From NCBI RefSeq assembly GCF_007644105.1, contig NZ_VFAC01000009.1, forward strand, positions 50,860 through 114,859: a stretch of DNA of 64,000 nt, read 5' to 3'. The position numbers and the translations under genes were made by a program. The stretch comes from Elioraea rosea. GTDB lineage: Bacteria > Pseudomonadota > Alphaproteobacteria > Acetobacterales > Acetobacteraceae. Numbering within the stretch: position 1 is the first letter of the stretch; each line of letters opens with the position of its first letter. Positions 44,928 through 53,456 of this stretch are shown piece by piece. The notes beneath the pieces were generated by a model. That model ran no database searches. It saw only the letters and a list, made by a program, of their open reading frames with translations, and was not told where the DNA came from.

Positions 44928-45113
44928 GGTCGTTATCCTTTTGTCGATCTTTGGAACCTCGGCGGAGGCTTTCCGCGAGAGACGCGGGGCGATGGCCGCC
45001 GCATCGGATGACCAGAAGCTAATGTCCTATGTTTATCTGTTCCAACGCTTGGTCTGGATGTTCGTCATCCGCCAAACCGATTTCACGACAACGGGAGACG
45101 GGGTTGCGACCCT

Positions 45114-45767
45114 TCAGCCCGCCCGCGCGGCGGCGATGAAGGCGCGGATCAGGTTGGGATCCTTCACGCCGCGTGCGCGCTCGACCCCGCTCGAGACGTC
45201 CACGCCCGGGGCCCCGGCGATACGGATCGCCTCGCCGACATTCTCCGCAGTGAGGCCGCCCGCGAGGAGCCAGGGGACCGGCACGGCGGCGCCCTGCATC
45301 ACCGCCCAGTCGAACGAAGCGGCGTTGCCGCCGGGAAGGGCCCCGGGCGTGCTGGGCGGCGGGGGCTTGGCGTCGAACAGCAGCCTGTCGGCCACGCTGC
45401 CGAATTCCACGATTGCCGCTGCGACCTCCTCGCGCGCCGCGACGCCCACGGCCCGCATCACCGGCAGGCCGAACCGCGCGCGGACCGCGGCTACGCGGGC
45501 GGCATCCTCCCTCCCGTGCAGCTGGATCATGTCGAGCGGGACGGCGGCGAGCGTTTCGGCGAGCGCCTCATCCGACGCATCGACGAACAGGCCGACGTGA
45601 AGCGGGCCGCCCGCGTGACGCGCCGAGAGCGCCGCCGCCGCTGCGGGAGTGACCGCACGCGGGCTCGGCGGATAGAACACGAAGCCGATCATGTCTGCGC
45701 CGGCCTCGACCGCTGCGTCGACGCCGGCCTCGTCCGAAAGCCCGCAGATCTTGACCGTGACGCTCAT
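45114..45767 (-). CDS. trpF: Phosphoribosylanthranilate isomerase
   Basis: A 217-residue TIM-barrel isomerase of tryptophan synthesis. The N-terminus [15 protein letters not shown] with catalytic Cys, the [15 protein letters not shown] segment and the C-terminal [19 protein letters not shown] are diagnostic. The start overlaps the pyrF stop by four bases, so pyrF and trpF are coupled. In most relatives trpF directly precedes trpB; here 574 bases with a small secreted-protein gene lie between trpF's stop and trpB's start. Confidence 0.95.
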   Translation of the reverse strand: MSVTVKICGLSDEAGVDAAVEAGADMIGFVFYPPSPRAVTPAAAAALSARHAGGPLHVGLFVDASDEALAETLAAVPLDMIQLHGREDAARVAAVRARFGLPVMRAVGVAAREEVAAAIVEFGSVADRLLFDAKPPPPSTPGALPGGNAASFDWAVMQGAAVPVPWLLAGGLTAENVGEAIRIAGAPGVDVSSGVERARGVKDPNLIRAFIAAARAG

Positions 45768-46477
45768 CCGAGCGAGGCCGCGATCGCCCTTGCCGCCTCG
45801 GCAGGGTCGGCCGCTCCGGTGATCGGCCGGCCGATGACGAGCCAGTCAGCCCCGGCAAGGACGGCCTGGCTCGGCGTCATCACGCGCTTCTGGTCTCCCG
45901 CGTCTGCCCCCGCGGGGCGGATGCCGGGAACGATGAGCGGCACGCCAGGCCCCAGTCCGGCGCGAAGCTGGGCGACCTCGTGGGCGGAGCAGACGAGCCC
46001 GTCCGCGCCGCTGTCCACTGCGAGCCGTGCAAGCCGAAGCACCTGCTGCGCGGGCCCGCCGGCGACGCCGGTCGCGGCGAGGTCGGCCGCGCCGAGGCTC
46101 GTCAGCACCGTGACGGCGAGGATCATCGGACGCCGCCCGCCCGCGCCCTCTGCGGCCTCCCGCGCGGCGGCGACCATCGCCGGGCCGCCGGCTGCGTGGA
46201 TCGTCAGCATCGCGACGCCGAGGGAGGCGGCCGCACGCGTCGCCCCGGCTACGGTGTTCGGGATGTCGTGCAGCTTGAGGTCGAGGAAAATCGGTGCGCC
46301 TGCCGCAGCGACGGAGGCGACCACCCCCGGCCCCGAGGCGACGAAGAGCTCGAGCCCGATCTTGACCAGGCCGACATGCGACGCGAGCGCGGCGGCCCAG
46401 GACGCGGCGCGGCCGGCATCGGGCGTGTCGAGGGCTGCGATGATCCGTTTCTGTTGTGAATCAGGGAGGGAGAGCAT
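45764..46477 (-). CDS. pyrF: Orotidine 5'-phosphate decarboxylase
   Basis: A 237-residue decarboxylase forming UMP. The catalytic Lys/Asp array is in [13 protein letters not shown], the phosphate loop [17 protein letters not shown] near the C-terminus, and [11 protein letters not shown] closes the barrel. ATG 46477 with AGGAAG about 7 bases upstream gives the normal length; the frame extends upstream without support. It is coupled to trpF by a four-base overlap. Confidence 0.95.
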   Translation of the reverse strand: MLSLPDSQQKRIIAALDTPDAGRAASWAAALASHVGLVKIGLELFVASGPGVVASVAAAGAPIFLDLKLHDIPNTVAGATRAAASLGVAMLTIHAAGGPAMVAAAREAAEGAGGRRPMILAVTVLTSLGAADLAATGVAGGPAQQVLRLARLAVDSGADGLVCSAHEVAQLRAGLGPGVPLIVPGIRPAGADAGDQKRVMTPSQAVLAGADWLVIGRPITGAADPAEAARAIAASLG

Positions 46478-46565
46478 AGGCTTCCTGTAACAGCCACCCC
46501 ACGCTTCGCCAACCGGAGAACCGGGACCCGGAGAACAGGGAAAGGGGTGCAGGGGGAACTCAGCG

Positions 46566-46985
46566 GTGGCAGGCCTGCATCGAGCAGCCACGACCAAGCC
46601 CGGGGCGTCCCGCGCCGGCGCCGAGCGCTGCATCCCGATCCTCGCGAGCCGCGACCTCGATGTGATGGAGGAGTTCTATGCCGCCCTCGGTTTCACCGCC
46701 TCGGCGCGGTGGCGCGGCGGCCACGGGTACCTGATCCTGACGCGCGGCCCGCTTTAGCTTCACGCCCATGCCGATGACGGCGTCTGGCCGCCGGAGAACC
46801 CGGTTTCCTGCTATCTCCGCGTCGCCGACGCCGATGCACTGTACGCGGAGTGGGCGCACGCGCACCTGCCCGCCCGCGGCATCCCGCGGCTGACCGCGCC
46901 TGAGGACAAATGGTTCGGGATGCGGGAGTTCACGCTCGTCGACCCTGACGGCAACCACATCCGCGTCGGCACGCCGAAGAAGTAG
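46566..46985 (+). pseudogene. VOC/bleomycin-resistance-like gene broken by an in-frame TAG
   Basis: From GTG 46566 the frame encodes a glyoxalase/bleomycin-resistance-fold protein: [20 protein letters not shown], then LILTRGPL. It meets TAG at 46755-46757 (codon 64) and continues in the same frame through NPVSCYLRVADADALY and MREFTLVDPDGNHIRVG to a TAG at 46983. Intact relatives have GPLELH at the break, so a GAG-to-TAG change explains the stop. The fold needs both halves, so the product is probably inactive unless the stop is read through or is a sequencing error. Both halves retain normal coding character, so the break looks recent. Confidence 0.8.
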
Positions 46986-46988
46986 CGG

Positions 46989-47318
46989 TCACCGCCTCGT
47001 CAGAAGCGCAGTCGGGGGAGGCTCGGCCGAGGGGCTGCGGGCGAGCTTGCGGCGAAGCTCGTCCACCTCGCCGCGCAGCGCGGTGGCGCTGTTCTCGAGC
47101 CGCCGCGCGCGCATCCGCGTCGGCAGCCCTGCCGTCCACACCACGAGTGCGCCGAGCAGGAACGCCACCGCCGAGACGGCCAGAACGGCCACCGAGAGAG
47201 GCAGCTCCACCGTCATGTCGAACGGCCAGAGGCCCAGCCGGACGAGCTGCGTGTTCGAGACGGCGAACAGCACGACCAGCGCGCCGAGCGGAATTGTGAT
47301 GAGCCATGACGCACGCAC
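46989..47318 (-). CDS. LapA-domain (DUF1049) inner membrane protein
   Basis: A 109-residue protein with two transmembrane segments (near 7-24 and 42-66) and a cytoplasmic coiled coil at about 70-95. The AVSNTQLVRLGLWPF and LGALVVWTAGLP segments fit the lipopolysaccharide assembly protein A family, which with LapB controls LpxC turnover in enterics; that role is not established in Alphaproteobacteria. It sits 30 bases downstream of ihfB, its usual alphaproteobacterial neighbour. The gene end nearly touches the disrupted VOC gene on the other strand. Confidence 0.75.
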   Translation of the reverse strand: MRASWLITIPLGALVVLFAVSNTQLVRLGLWPFDMTVELPLSVAVLAVSAVAFLLGALVVWTAGLPTRMRARRLENSATALRGEVDELRRKLARSPSAEPPPTALLTRR

Positions 47319-47348
47319 TGTCCGCTCCCCCCGTTTGACTGCCGCCGG

Positions 47349-47666
47349 TCAGCGGCCGGCCGATGCCGGCTGGGCCACACGCCCGCCGCCCTGGTTCAGC
47401 CTCTCGCGCAGGTCCTTGCCGGCCTTGAAGAACGGAACGACCTTCTCCGACACCTCGACGGCCACGCCGGTGCGCGGGTTGCGGCCCGTGCGCGCGTCGC
47501 GCTTCTTCACGGAGAAGGCGCCGAAGCCGCGAAGCTCGACGCGGTTGCCTTGCGCGAGCGCGGCGACGATCTCGTCGAACACGGTGGTGATGATCGCCTC
47601 GACATCGCGCTGCATAAGGTGCGGATTGCGCCGCGCCAACTCGGCGATCAGCTCGGACCGTGTCAT
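47349..47666 (-). CDS. ihfB: Integration host factor subunit beta
   Basis: A 105-residue HU/IHF-family DNA-bending protein. [17 protein letters not shown] at the start and [20 protein letters not shown] followed by NPRTG are the IHF-beta pattern, including the Pro that intercalates in DNA. It pairs with IHF alpha (not in this window). The start overlaps the sppA stop by four bases, so expression is tied to the rpsA-sppA side, the order seen in many Alphaproteobacteria. The C-terminus is extended by about 10 residues after the standard end. Confidence 0.93.
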   Translation of the reverse strand: MTRSELIAELARRNPHLMQRDVEAIITTVFDEIVAALAQGNRVELRGFGAFSVKKRDARTGRNPRTGVAVEVSEKVVPFFKAGKDLRERLNQGGGRVAQPASAGR

Positions 47667-48601
47667 TCGCCTCCCCCCCGCACCCAGCCTAAGGTTGAAG
47701 GGTGCCAGACAGCCATCAGACCGTCAAGGCTAAGCCGTTCTGAAACAAGGGCTTTTCTGGCCTCCCGCAGGAGCCTTGGAATGAGCCTGTCACGATCGTC
47801 GTCAGCGACGTCGCGGAACGGCAGGCTCGCAGGCACGCCCTTCTCCGCCGCAAGCCAGCTGCGCGCCTCCGCCTCGCCGCCGATCGCGTCGACGAGGCCG
47901 GCGGCGATCGCCTGGCGGCCGGTGAACACGCGGCCATCGGCGATCGCGCGCACGCGTGCCTCGTCCATGCGGCGGCCTGAGGCGACCATCGAGACGAACT
48001 GCGCGTAGAGATCGTCCACCACCGCCTGCAGCGCCGCGCGGCCTTCGTCGGTCAGCGGCCGGAAGGGCGAGGGCTGGTCCTTCAGCGGGCCGGAGCGCAG
48101 CGCCTCGGCGCGGATGCCGAGGCTGTCGAGAAGCTCGGAGAACTCGGTCGTCTGCATCAGCACGCCGATCGAGCCGGTGACGGTCGCCTCGCGGGCGAAG
48201 ATGCGTTCGGCAGGCAGCGCGATCATGTAGCCGGCCGAGGCGGCCGTGCCGCCCATCACCGCGACGACGGGCTTCCTCGCTGCAACGGAAGCGAGCGCCC
48301 GGTGCAGCGCCTCGCCGCCTGCAACCGTGCCCCCGGGGCTGTCGATCGCGACCACGAGCGCGCGCACCGACGCGTCCTCCGCCACGGAGGCGAGCGCGCG
48401 GTCACGGTCACGGTCCTCGGTGATGACGCCGGAGACGGAGAGCCGCGCGACCGACCCGCCGAGGAGGGACCGCGCCGGCCCGCTCTCGAGGCCAGCCAGG
48501 ACGATCGCGCCGAGCACGGCGGCGAGCGCGATGCCGCGCCACAGCGCGATGCCGCGCTTGAGGCGGCGGCGGTCGATCAGGAGGTCGCTTTCGAGGGCCA
48601 T
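47663..48601 (-). CDS. sppA: Signal peptide peptidase SppA (S49 serine protease)
   Basis: A 312-residue short-form SppA with one N-terminal membrane anchor near residues 19-40. The catalytic Ser lies in [16 protein letters not shown] and the catalytic Lys region follows in [20 protein letters not shown] and [16 protein letters not shown] are family blocks. It digests cleaved signal peptides in the membrane. ATG 48601 gives a start just before the anchor; the frame extends upstream without support. It lies between rpsA (terminator at 48663-48700) and ihfB. Confidence 0.92.
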   Translation of the reverse strand: MALESDLLIDRRRLKRGIALWRGIALAAVLGAIVLAGLESGPARSLLGGSVARLSVSGVITEDRDRDRALASVAEDASVRALVVAIDSPGGTVAGGEALHRALASVAARKPVVAVMGGTAASAGYMIALPAERIFAREATVTGSIGVLMQTTEFSELLDSLGIRAEALRSGPLKDQPSPFRPLTDEGRAALQAVVDDLYAQFVSMVASGRRMDEARVRAIADGRVFTGRQAIAAGLVDAIGGEAEARSWLAAEKGVPASLPFRDVADDDRDRLIPRLLREARKALVSERLSLDGLMAVWHPSTLGWVRGGGE

Positions 48602-48662
48602 GCGCGAGGTATGCCAAAGCCGCGCCGCCGCGTCACGCGCGGCAAGGGGGATGCGTGGCCCC

Positions 48663-48700
48663 GGAAAGGAAACGGGCGGCACCGTCGCCGGTGCCGCCCG
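48663..48700 (-). terminator. Rho-independent terminator of rpsA
   Basis: CGGGCGGCACC at 48673-48683 and GGTGCCGCCCG at 48690-48700 form a perfect 11-base stem with a 6-base loop. On the minus strand it is followed by TTTCCTTTCC. It lies 30 bases after the rpsA stop codon, so it should end most rpsA transcripts before sppA. Confidence 0.8.
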
Positions 48701-48730
48701 CCCAAGGCCGCGCTCAGAAAGGCGGAAGCC

Positions 48731-50446
48731 TCATTCCTTGCCGTCGCTCGCCATCTGGTTCCGGCGACGGATCGCCGCGCCGAGGATGTCGCCGAGCGAG
48801 GCGCCGCTGTCGGAGGAGCCGAACTCGGCCATCGCCGACTTCTCCTCCTCGACCTCGCGCGCCTTGATCGAGAGTGTCAGGCGGCGCGTCTGGCGATCGA
48901 CCGCGATGATCTTGGCGTCGACCTTGTCGCCCACGCCGAACCGGTCGGGCCGCTGGTCCTGCCTGTCGCGGGCGAGCTCGGCCTTGCGGATGAAGCCGGT
49001 CACGGCATCGTCCACCTTCACCTCGATGCCGTTCGCCTGCACCTGGGTGACCACGCAGGTGACGACCGAGCCCTTGATGAGCTTGTCCATCACGCCGGCG
49101 GCCGGGTCTGCCGAGAGCTGCTTCACGCCGAGGCTGATGCGCTCCTTCTCGACATCGACGTCGAGCACCTTGGCCTCGACCATGTCGCCCTTCTTGTAGT
49201 TGGCGATCGCCGTCTCGCCCGCCTCGTCCCACGACAGGTCGGAGAGGTGGACCATGCCGTCGATGTCGCCGGCGAGCCCGAGGAACAGGCCGAACTCGGT
49301 GATGTTGCGCACCTCGCCCGACACGGTCGAGCCGACCGGGTGGGTGTCGAGGAACTCCTCCCACGGGTTGCGCATGCACTGCTTGAGGCCAAGCGAGATG
49401 CGGCGCTTCACCTGGTCGACGTCGAGCACCATCACCTCGACCTCCTGGGAGGTGGAGACGATCTTGCCCGGGTGGACGTTCTTCTTCGTCCAGGACATCT
49501 CGGAGACGTGCACGAGGCCCTCGACGCCCGGCTCGAGCTCGACGAAGGCGCCGTAGTCGGTGATGTTGGTCACCCGGCCCATGTACTTCGCGCCCACCGG
49601 GTACTTGGCGGCAACGCCCTCCCACGGGTCGGCGAGAAGCTGCTTCATGCCGAGGCTGATGCGCTGGGTGTCCTGGTTGAACCGGATCACCTGCACCTTC
49701 ACCGTCTGGCCGACCTGCAGCGCCTCGGACGGGTGGTTGATGCGCCGCCAGGCGATGTCGGTCACGTGCAAGAGGCCATCGACGCCGCCGAGATCGACGA
49801 ACGCACCGTAGTCGGTGATGTTCTTCACCACGCCGTCGAGGATCATGCCCTCCTTCAGGCCCTGCACCAGCTCGGCCCGCTGCTCGGCGCGGGTTTCCTC
49901 GAGCACGGCGCGGCGCGAGACGACGATGTTGCCGCGCGCGCGGTCCATCTTGAGGATCTGGAAGGGCTGCGGGCTGCCCATGAGCGGCCCGACGTCACGC
50001 ACGGGGCGGATGTCGACCTGGCTGCCCGGGAGGAACGCCACCGCGCCGCCGAGATCGACGGTGAAGCCGCCCTTCACCCTGCCGAAGATCACGCCGTTGC
50101 AGCGCTGCTGCGCGGCGAAGGCCTTCTCGAGGTTGGTCCAGGCCTCCTCGCGGCGGGCCTTCTCACGGGAGAGGATGATCGAGCCGTCGCGATCCTCGTA
50201 GCGGTCGACATAGACCTCGATCATGTCGCCGGGCTTCACCTCGGGCTTCTGGCCGGGCGGAGCAAATTCCTTCAGCGGGACGCGGCCTTCGGACTTGAGG
50301 CCGACATCGACGACGGCGACATCGCCGTCGAGGCGCAGCACGCGCCCGGTGATCACGCTTCCGTCGAAGCCGCTGTCCTTGCCGAGCGTCTCGTCGAGCA
50401 GGGACGCGAAATCCTCCATGACGGGAGCGGTCTGGGTATTGGCCAT
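48731..50446 (-). CDS. rpsA: 30S ribosomal protein S1
   Basis: A 571-residue S1 protein with six S1 RNA-binding domains, for example GVVKNITDYGAFVDLGGVDG, GRVTNITDYGAFVELEPGVE and GEVRNITEFGLFLGLAGDID in domains 3 to 5. It brings mRNAs to the 30S subunit. ATG 50446 gives the usual N-terminus, with AAGGAAG 10-16 bases upstream; the frame is open further but atypical. The long antisense reading frame across this gene is a shadow of its codon bias. The cmk gene that commonly precedes rpsA is absent. Confidence 0.97.
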   Translation of the reverse strand: MANTQTAPVMEDFASLLDETLGKDSGFDGSVITGRVLRLDGDVAVVDVGLKSEGRVPLKEFAPPGQKPEVKPGDMIEVYVDRYEDRDGSIILSREKARREEAWTNLEKAFAAQQRCNGVIFGRVKGGFTVDLGGAVAFLPGSQVDIRPVRDVGPLMGSPQPFQILKMDRARGNIVVSRRAVLEETRAEQRAELVQGLKEGMILDGVVKNITDYGAFVDLGGVDGLLHVTDIAWRRINHPSEALQVGQTVKVQVIRFNQDTQRISLGMKQLLADPWEGVAAKYPVGAKYMGRVTNITDYGAFVELEPGVEGLVHVSEMSWTKKNVHPGKIVSTSQEVEVMVLDVDQVKRRISLGLKQCMRNPWEEFLDTHPVGSTVSGEVRNITEFGLFLGLAGDIDGMVHLSDLSWDEAGETAIANYKKGDMVEAKVLDVDVEKERISLGVKQLSADPAAGVMDKLIKGSVVTCVVTQVQANGIEVKVDDAVTGFIRKAELARDRQDQRPDRFGVGDKVDAKIIAVDRQTRRLTLSIKAREVEEEKSAMAEFGSSDSGASLGDILGAAIRRRNQMASDGKE

Positions 50447-50725
50447 ATGGTCGGTATCTTCCTTCGAACCCGCCGGCCGGACCCCTGTCCGGCCGCCATG
50501 CGGGGCCTGCGCACCCGCGGCCGCGCGCCCCTCGGGCATCGCTTCTGCCGCAGTCACGGCTTGCCCTGGGAACACCCGGGGCCGGTTGCACGCGGGCCGG
50601 TTCGCGGCCCGTGGCGTGGCTGCCGCCACGCAAAAGAACGCCGCGGGCAGCCCCGCGCACGTTCGTTCGCCGTCAAGAACGCCCTTGGCCGCGGAAAGTC
50701 AAGCGCGGCGGGGGCTTTGCGCGGC
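50447..50725. other. rpsA upstream region without a convincing gene
   Basis: This 279-base stretch precedes rpsA on the minus strand and should hold its promoter and leader. It is GC-rich with several short inverted repeats (for example the GGCCGG/CCGGCC type near 50470-50490). I see no clear -10/-35 pair and no conserved leader structure that I can name. Confidence 0.4.
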
Positions 50726-50842
50726 TCAGAGGAGCAGCCACGCGCCGAGCGCGATGCCGGCCGCCGTCAGCGCGGCCGCGTCCTCGAAAGCCTGGCCCGC
50801 AAGCCAGCGGCGGAACGGTTCCGTCGGCAGGAAGAGGAACAT
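50726..50842 (-). CDS. Possible 38-residue single-span membrane peptide
   Basis: ATG at 50842 opens a 38-codon frame ending at TGA 50726-50728. The peptide starts MFLFLPTEPFRRWLAGQA and ends in the hydrophobic ALTAAGIALGAWLLL, as a small membrane peptide would. It begins 13 bases after the stop of the upstream secreted-protein gene, with only a weak G-rich ribosome binding site. It could be a real downstream cistron or chance. Confidence 0.3.
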   Translation of the reverse strand: MFLFLPTEPFRRWLAGQAFEDAAALTAAGIALGAWLLL

Positions 50843-50855
50843 GTCACGCCCCCGG

Positions 50856-51542
50856 CTAGCGCGAGAGCCGCGCGGTCATCGGCGCAGCCGGGCGGGGACG
50901 GTCGATCAGCGCGGGGTAGCACGCTTCGGCCCAGGCAACGTACCCGGCCGCCCCGAGCGCCTCGCAGACGCTCGCCAGCCGAAGCTGCGGAGACGTCGCG
51001 CCATTGCGCACGATCGCGGGAGGCCCCTCGCCGAAGCCCAGGCCGGCGGAGAAGCGCTCGCCCGCCGCGCCGAGCTCTCGACGCGCCAGATCCTCAGAGA
51101 GCGCGGCGACGGCGGCCGGCGCGCCCGGACCGAACCCGATCCCGACGACGATGCCTGCGCCCGCGACGCGCTTCAGCGCCACCAGGGCGCGCAGCATGCC
51201 GGCAGCGAGGTCAGGCTCCGCCATCGCCTCCGGCTCTCCACCGTCCTCCGCGAGCACTGCGGGAACGAGCTCGAGTACGGCAAGCCCGTAGCTGAGCAGG
51301 GCGGCAACGATGCGGTCGCGCGGCGCGTCCCGCAGCGGCACCGTCGTCAGCAGCGCGACCGCGCCGTCTCCCGCGAGCCACCCCTGCGGCAGGTTGAGGA
51401 GCGCGCTCGATGCACAGGCTTGCGCCGTGACGCCGGACGCGGCCGGCAGGCAGAGATTGGAGAACAGCGTGTACTCCGTCGCTGGCGACGCGGTCGTGAG
51501 CGTCGCCGATGCTACGAGCCCAAGCATTGCCGTGCGAAGCAT
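50856..51542 (-). CDS. Unknown exported protein, possibly a degenerate alpha/beta-hydrolase
   Basis: A 228-residue protein with an N-terminal signal (MLRTAMLGLVASATL, cleavage near residue 20). I recognise no family with confidence. The order hydrophobic strand, helix, then VVGIGFGPGAPAAVAAL at about 132-148 recalls the nucleophile elbow of alpha/beta-hydrolases, but the central Ser is replaced by Phe/Gly, so catalysis of that type is unlikely. Four Cys at 31, 43 and near the C-terminus could form disulfides in the periplasm. It is transcribed toward rpsA and followed by a possible 38-residue peptide. Confidence 0.6.
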   Translation of the reverse strand: MLRTAMLGLVASATLTTASPATEYTLFSNLCLPAASGVTAQACASSALLNLPQGWLAGDGAVALLTTVPLRDAPRDRIVAALLSYGLAVLELVPAVLAEDGGEPEAMAEPDLAAGMLRALVALKRVAGAGIVVGIGFGPGAPAAVAALSEDLARRELGAAGERFSAGLGFGEGPPAIVRNGATSPQLRLASVCEALGAAGYVAWAEACYPALIDRPRPAAPMTARLSR

Positions 51543-51867
51543 GAGGTCCCCTCCGTCGTGCAGGCGGACACCGCCGGACCGGTGCGATGCCCGAATGATT
51601 GCGTTGCCGTGGCATCATTTCATCATCCGAACGGAGGAGGCGCTGTGCCCTGCCTCACAGTCCGGCATGGCCGCTTGACTGCCCGGCTACGCGGCCGCTG
51701 ATCGTCGCTACGGGGCGATCCTTCCGTGCAGGTCGTTCCGACCAGGGTGTCGGTACCCGCGCCCGGCAGAATGCGCTGCCTGCCGCGCCCAGCGGTCGCC
51801 GTTGCTGACGCGCGGCAACCTTGAGCCCGCTTGCGCGTTAGGGATGCGCACCGAGGAGGGGCGAGGA
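51543..51867. other. Intergenic region between divergent genes, with one possible short ORF
   Basis: This 325-base region separates the unknown exported protein (minus) from the AI-2E transporter (plus) and should contain both promoters. GGAGGAGG at 51633-51640 precedes a GTG at 51645 that opens an 18-codon frame ending at TGA 51699-51701, with a basic product (6 Arg). The ribosome binding site is the strongest in the vicinity, but nothing else supports a leader peptide. No other gene or named regulatory motif is visible. Confidence 0.35.
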
Positions 51868-52995
51868 ATGAACATGTCCACTGGGAACATGTCCGGTGGC
51901 GCCCCCGATGCGGGCGCGGCACGCACAGGCGACGATGAGGTCGGCTTCCTACGCCGCGTGCTGATCACGCTCGGCGTCGTCCTCGTCACCCTCATCGCCT
52001 GGCAGATCCGCGATGCGCTTCTGCTGATGTTCGGCGGCATCGTCGTGGCGGTTGGGCTGCTTGCCCTGGCGCGCCCGCTCGAGCGGCTCTCGGGTCTGTC
52101 GCGGACCTGGTCGCTTGCCGCCGTCGGCCTCGGCCTGATCGCACTGCTTGCGCTGGTCGGGTTTCTCGTCGGCGCCGAGGTCCTCGCGCAGGTGCGCGAC
52201 CTGGCCGAGGAGCTTCCCGATGCGGTGGGCGAGGCGTCCGATCGCCTCGGGCTGGACATTCCGATACCGGGCCGGGACGGCGGGGGTGCCGCAGGGCAGG
52301 GGCTCGACGGCTCCATGCTCGGAAGCATCGTCGGCTATGCCGCGTCGATCGGCACGGGGGTGGCGAACGCGCTGACAGCGGTCGTCGTCGCGGTGATCGG
52401 CGGCTACTTCCTGGCCGCTGACCCGCGCCTCTATCGTCGCGGTGCCGCCAAGCTCCTGCCCCGGTCGCAGCGCGAGCGGGCGGAGGAGGCGATGGCCGCC
52501 TCGGGCGAGGCACTCCGGCTCTGGCTCGGCGCGCAGCTCATCTCGATGGCGCTGACCGGTGTCCTCGCCGGGGTCGGTACCTGGGTGATCGGCCTGCCCT
52601 CGCCGGTCGCGCTCGCCCTCTTCGCCGGCCTCGCCGGCTTCGTTCCGCTGATCGGCGCGGTCGCAGGCGCTGTGCCTGCGCTTATGCTTGCCCTGGCCGA
52701 GGGCGGTGCGACGCTTCTGTGGACGGCGGGGCTGTTCCTCGTCATCCAACAGCTCGAATCGAACATGATCGCGCCGGTGGTGCAGCGTCGCCTCGTGTCG
52801 CTTCCGCCCGCGCTCGTGCTGTTCGCCGTCGTGGCGGTCGGGCTCCTGTTCGGGCTGCCCGGCGTGATCCTCGCCGCGCCGATCACCGTCGTCGTGTTCG
52901 TCCTCGTCAAGAAGCTCTACGTGCGCGAGACGCTCGGGCACGCGACGGAGGTGCCCGGCGAGGACAAGACGGCGGACGACAAGAAGGGCGAGTAG
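51868..52995 (+). CDS. AI-2E family transporter
   Basis: A 375-residue membrane protein of the AI-2E/PurR-like permease family, with about eight transmembrane segments arranged 2+1+5. Conserved features are VVVAVIGGYFLAADPRLYRR in the centre and FVPLIGAVAGAVPALMLAL followed by QQLESNMIAPVVQRR near the end. Members have been linked to AI-2 export or to sodium/proton exchange; the substrate here is unknown. ATG 51868 with GAGGA directly upstream is preferred to the upstream in-frame ATGs. The charged C-terminus is cytoplasmic. Confidence 0.85.
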   Translation: MNMSTGNMSGGAPDAGAARTGDDEVGFLRRVLITLGVVLVTLIAWQIRDALLLMFGGIVVAVGLLALARPLERLSGLSRTWSLAAVGLGLIALLALVGFLVGAEVLAQVRDLAEELPDAVGEASDRLGLDIPIPGRDGGGAAGQGLDGSMLGSIVGYAASIGTGVANALTAVVVAVIGGYFLAADPRLYRRGAAKLLPRSQRERAEEAMAASGEALRLWLGAQLISMALTGVLAGVGTWVIGLPSPVALALFAGLAGFVPLIGAVAGAVPALMLALAEGGATLLWTAGLFLVIQQLESNMIAPVVQRRLVSLPPALVLFAVVAVGLLFGLPGVILAAPITVVVFVLVKKLYVRETLGHATEVPGEDKTADDKKGE

Positions 52996-53004
52996 CTCCC
53001 GCCG

Positions 53005-53361
53005 TCAGGGAATGCCGGCCGGAAAGACGTGCACCCCATCCGCGCCGAGCGGCAGCGGCGTGACGGAGCGCACGGCGGAGAGAGGCAGGGCTCCGTACAG
53101 ATGCGGAAAGAGGCCCGGGCGCTTCCCGCCCGAGGCCGGCTCAAACTTCAGGGCCTCGCCGAGCGCGCGCACATCCGCCGCGACCAGCAGAAGGTCGGCC
53201 ACGCCGGAGCGGTGCTTCGCCGCGCTCGCGCGCACCTGCGCGGCGGTCGAGAAATGCAGGAACCCGTCGCGCCGGTCATCGGCGCTGCCTTCATACCGGC
53301 CTAGGCGCTCGGCCTCGCGCCAGTCCCCCTCGCGCACAAGCGTGTAGATCGTCTCCTCCAT
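53005..53361 (-). CDS. DUF952 family protein
   Basis: A 118-residue cytoplasmic protein. The pattern TIYTLVREGDWREAE, then DGFLHFSTAAQVRASAA, LLLVAADVRAL and FPHLYGALPLSAV is the DUF952 signature, a small fold related to glutathione-S-transferase-like or RNA 2'-phosphotransferase-like domains with no proven function. ATG 53361 is the family start; the longer frame is an artefact of the GC-rich antisense strand. It is convergent with the AI-2E transporter gene (9-base gap) and divergent from the amidohydrolase gene. Confidence 0.82.
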   Translation of the reverse strand: MEETIYTLVREGDWREAERLGRYEGSADDRRDGFLHFSTAAQVRASAAKHRSGVADLLLVAADVRALGEALKFEPASGGKRPGLFPHLYGALPLSAVRSVTPLPLGADGVHVFPAGIP

Positions 53362-53456
53362 CGGCCTCGCCTCTTCACTCGCGCCCCGCCACTCGACGGC
53401 GCATTCCGCCCGCGCGACAGTTCTGCCTCCTGCCAGGGGAGGCCGCCATCCCGACC

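Noticed and set aside
46755..46757. TAG read as pyrrolysine or other recoding
   Set aside because: No pyl genes or recoding structure is visible, and Glu at this codon in the family makes a simple GAG-to-TAG change more likely.
48302..51295. A 997-codon open frame antisense to rpsA
   Set aside because: It is a shadow of rpsA codon bias in GC-rich DNA: it shows no domain, is repetitive (His/Asp/Leu-rich) and spans several real genes.
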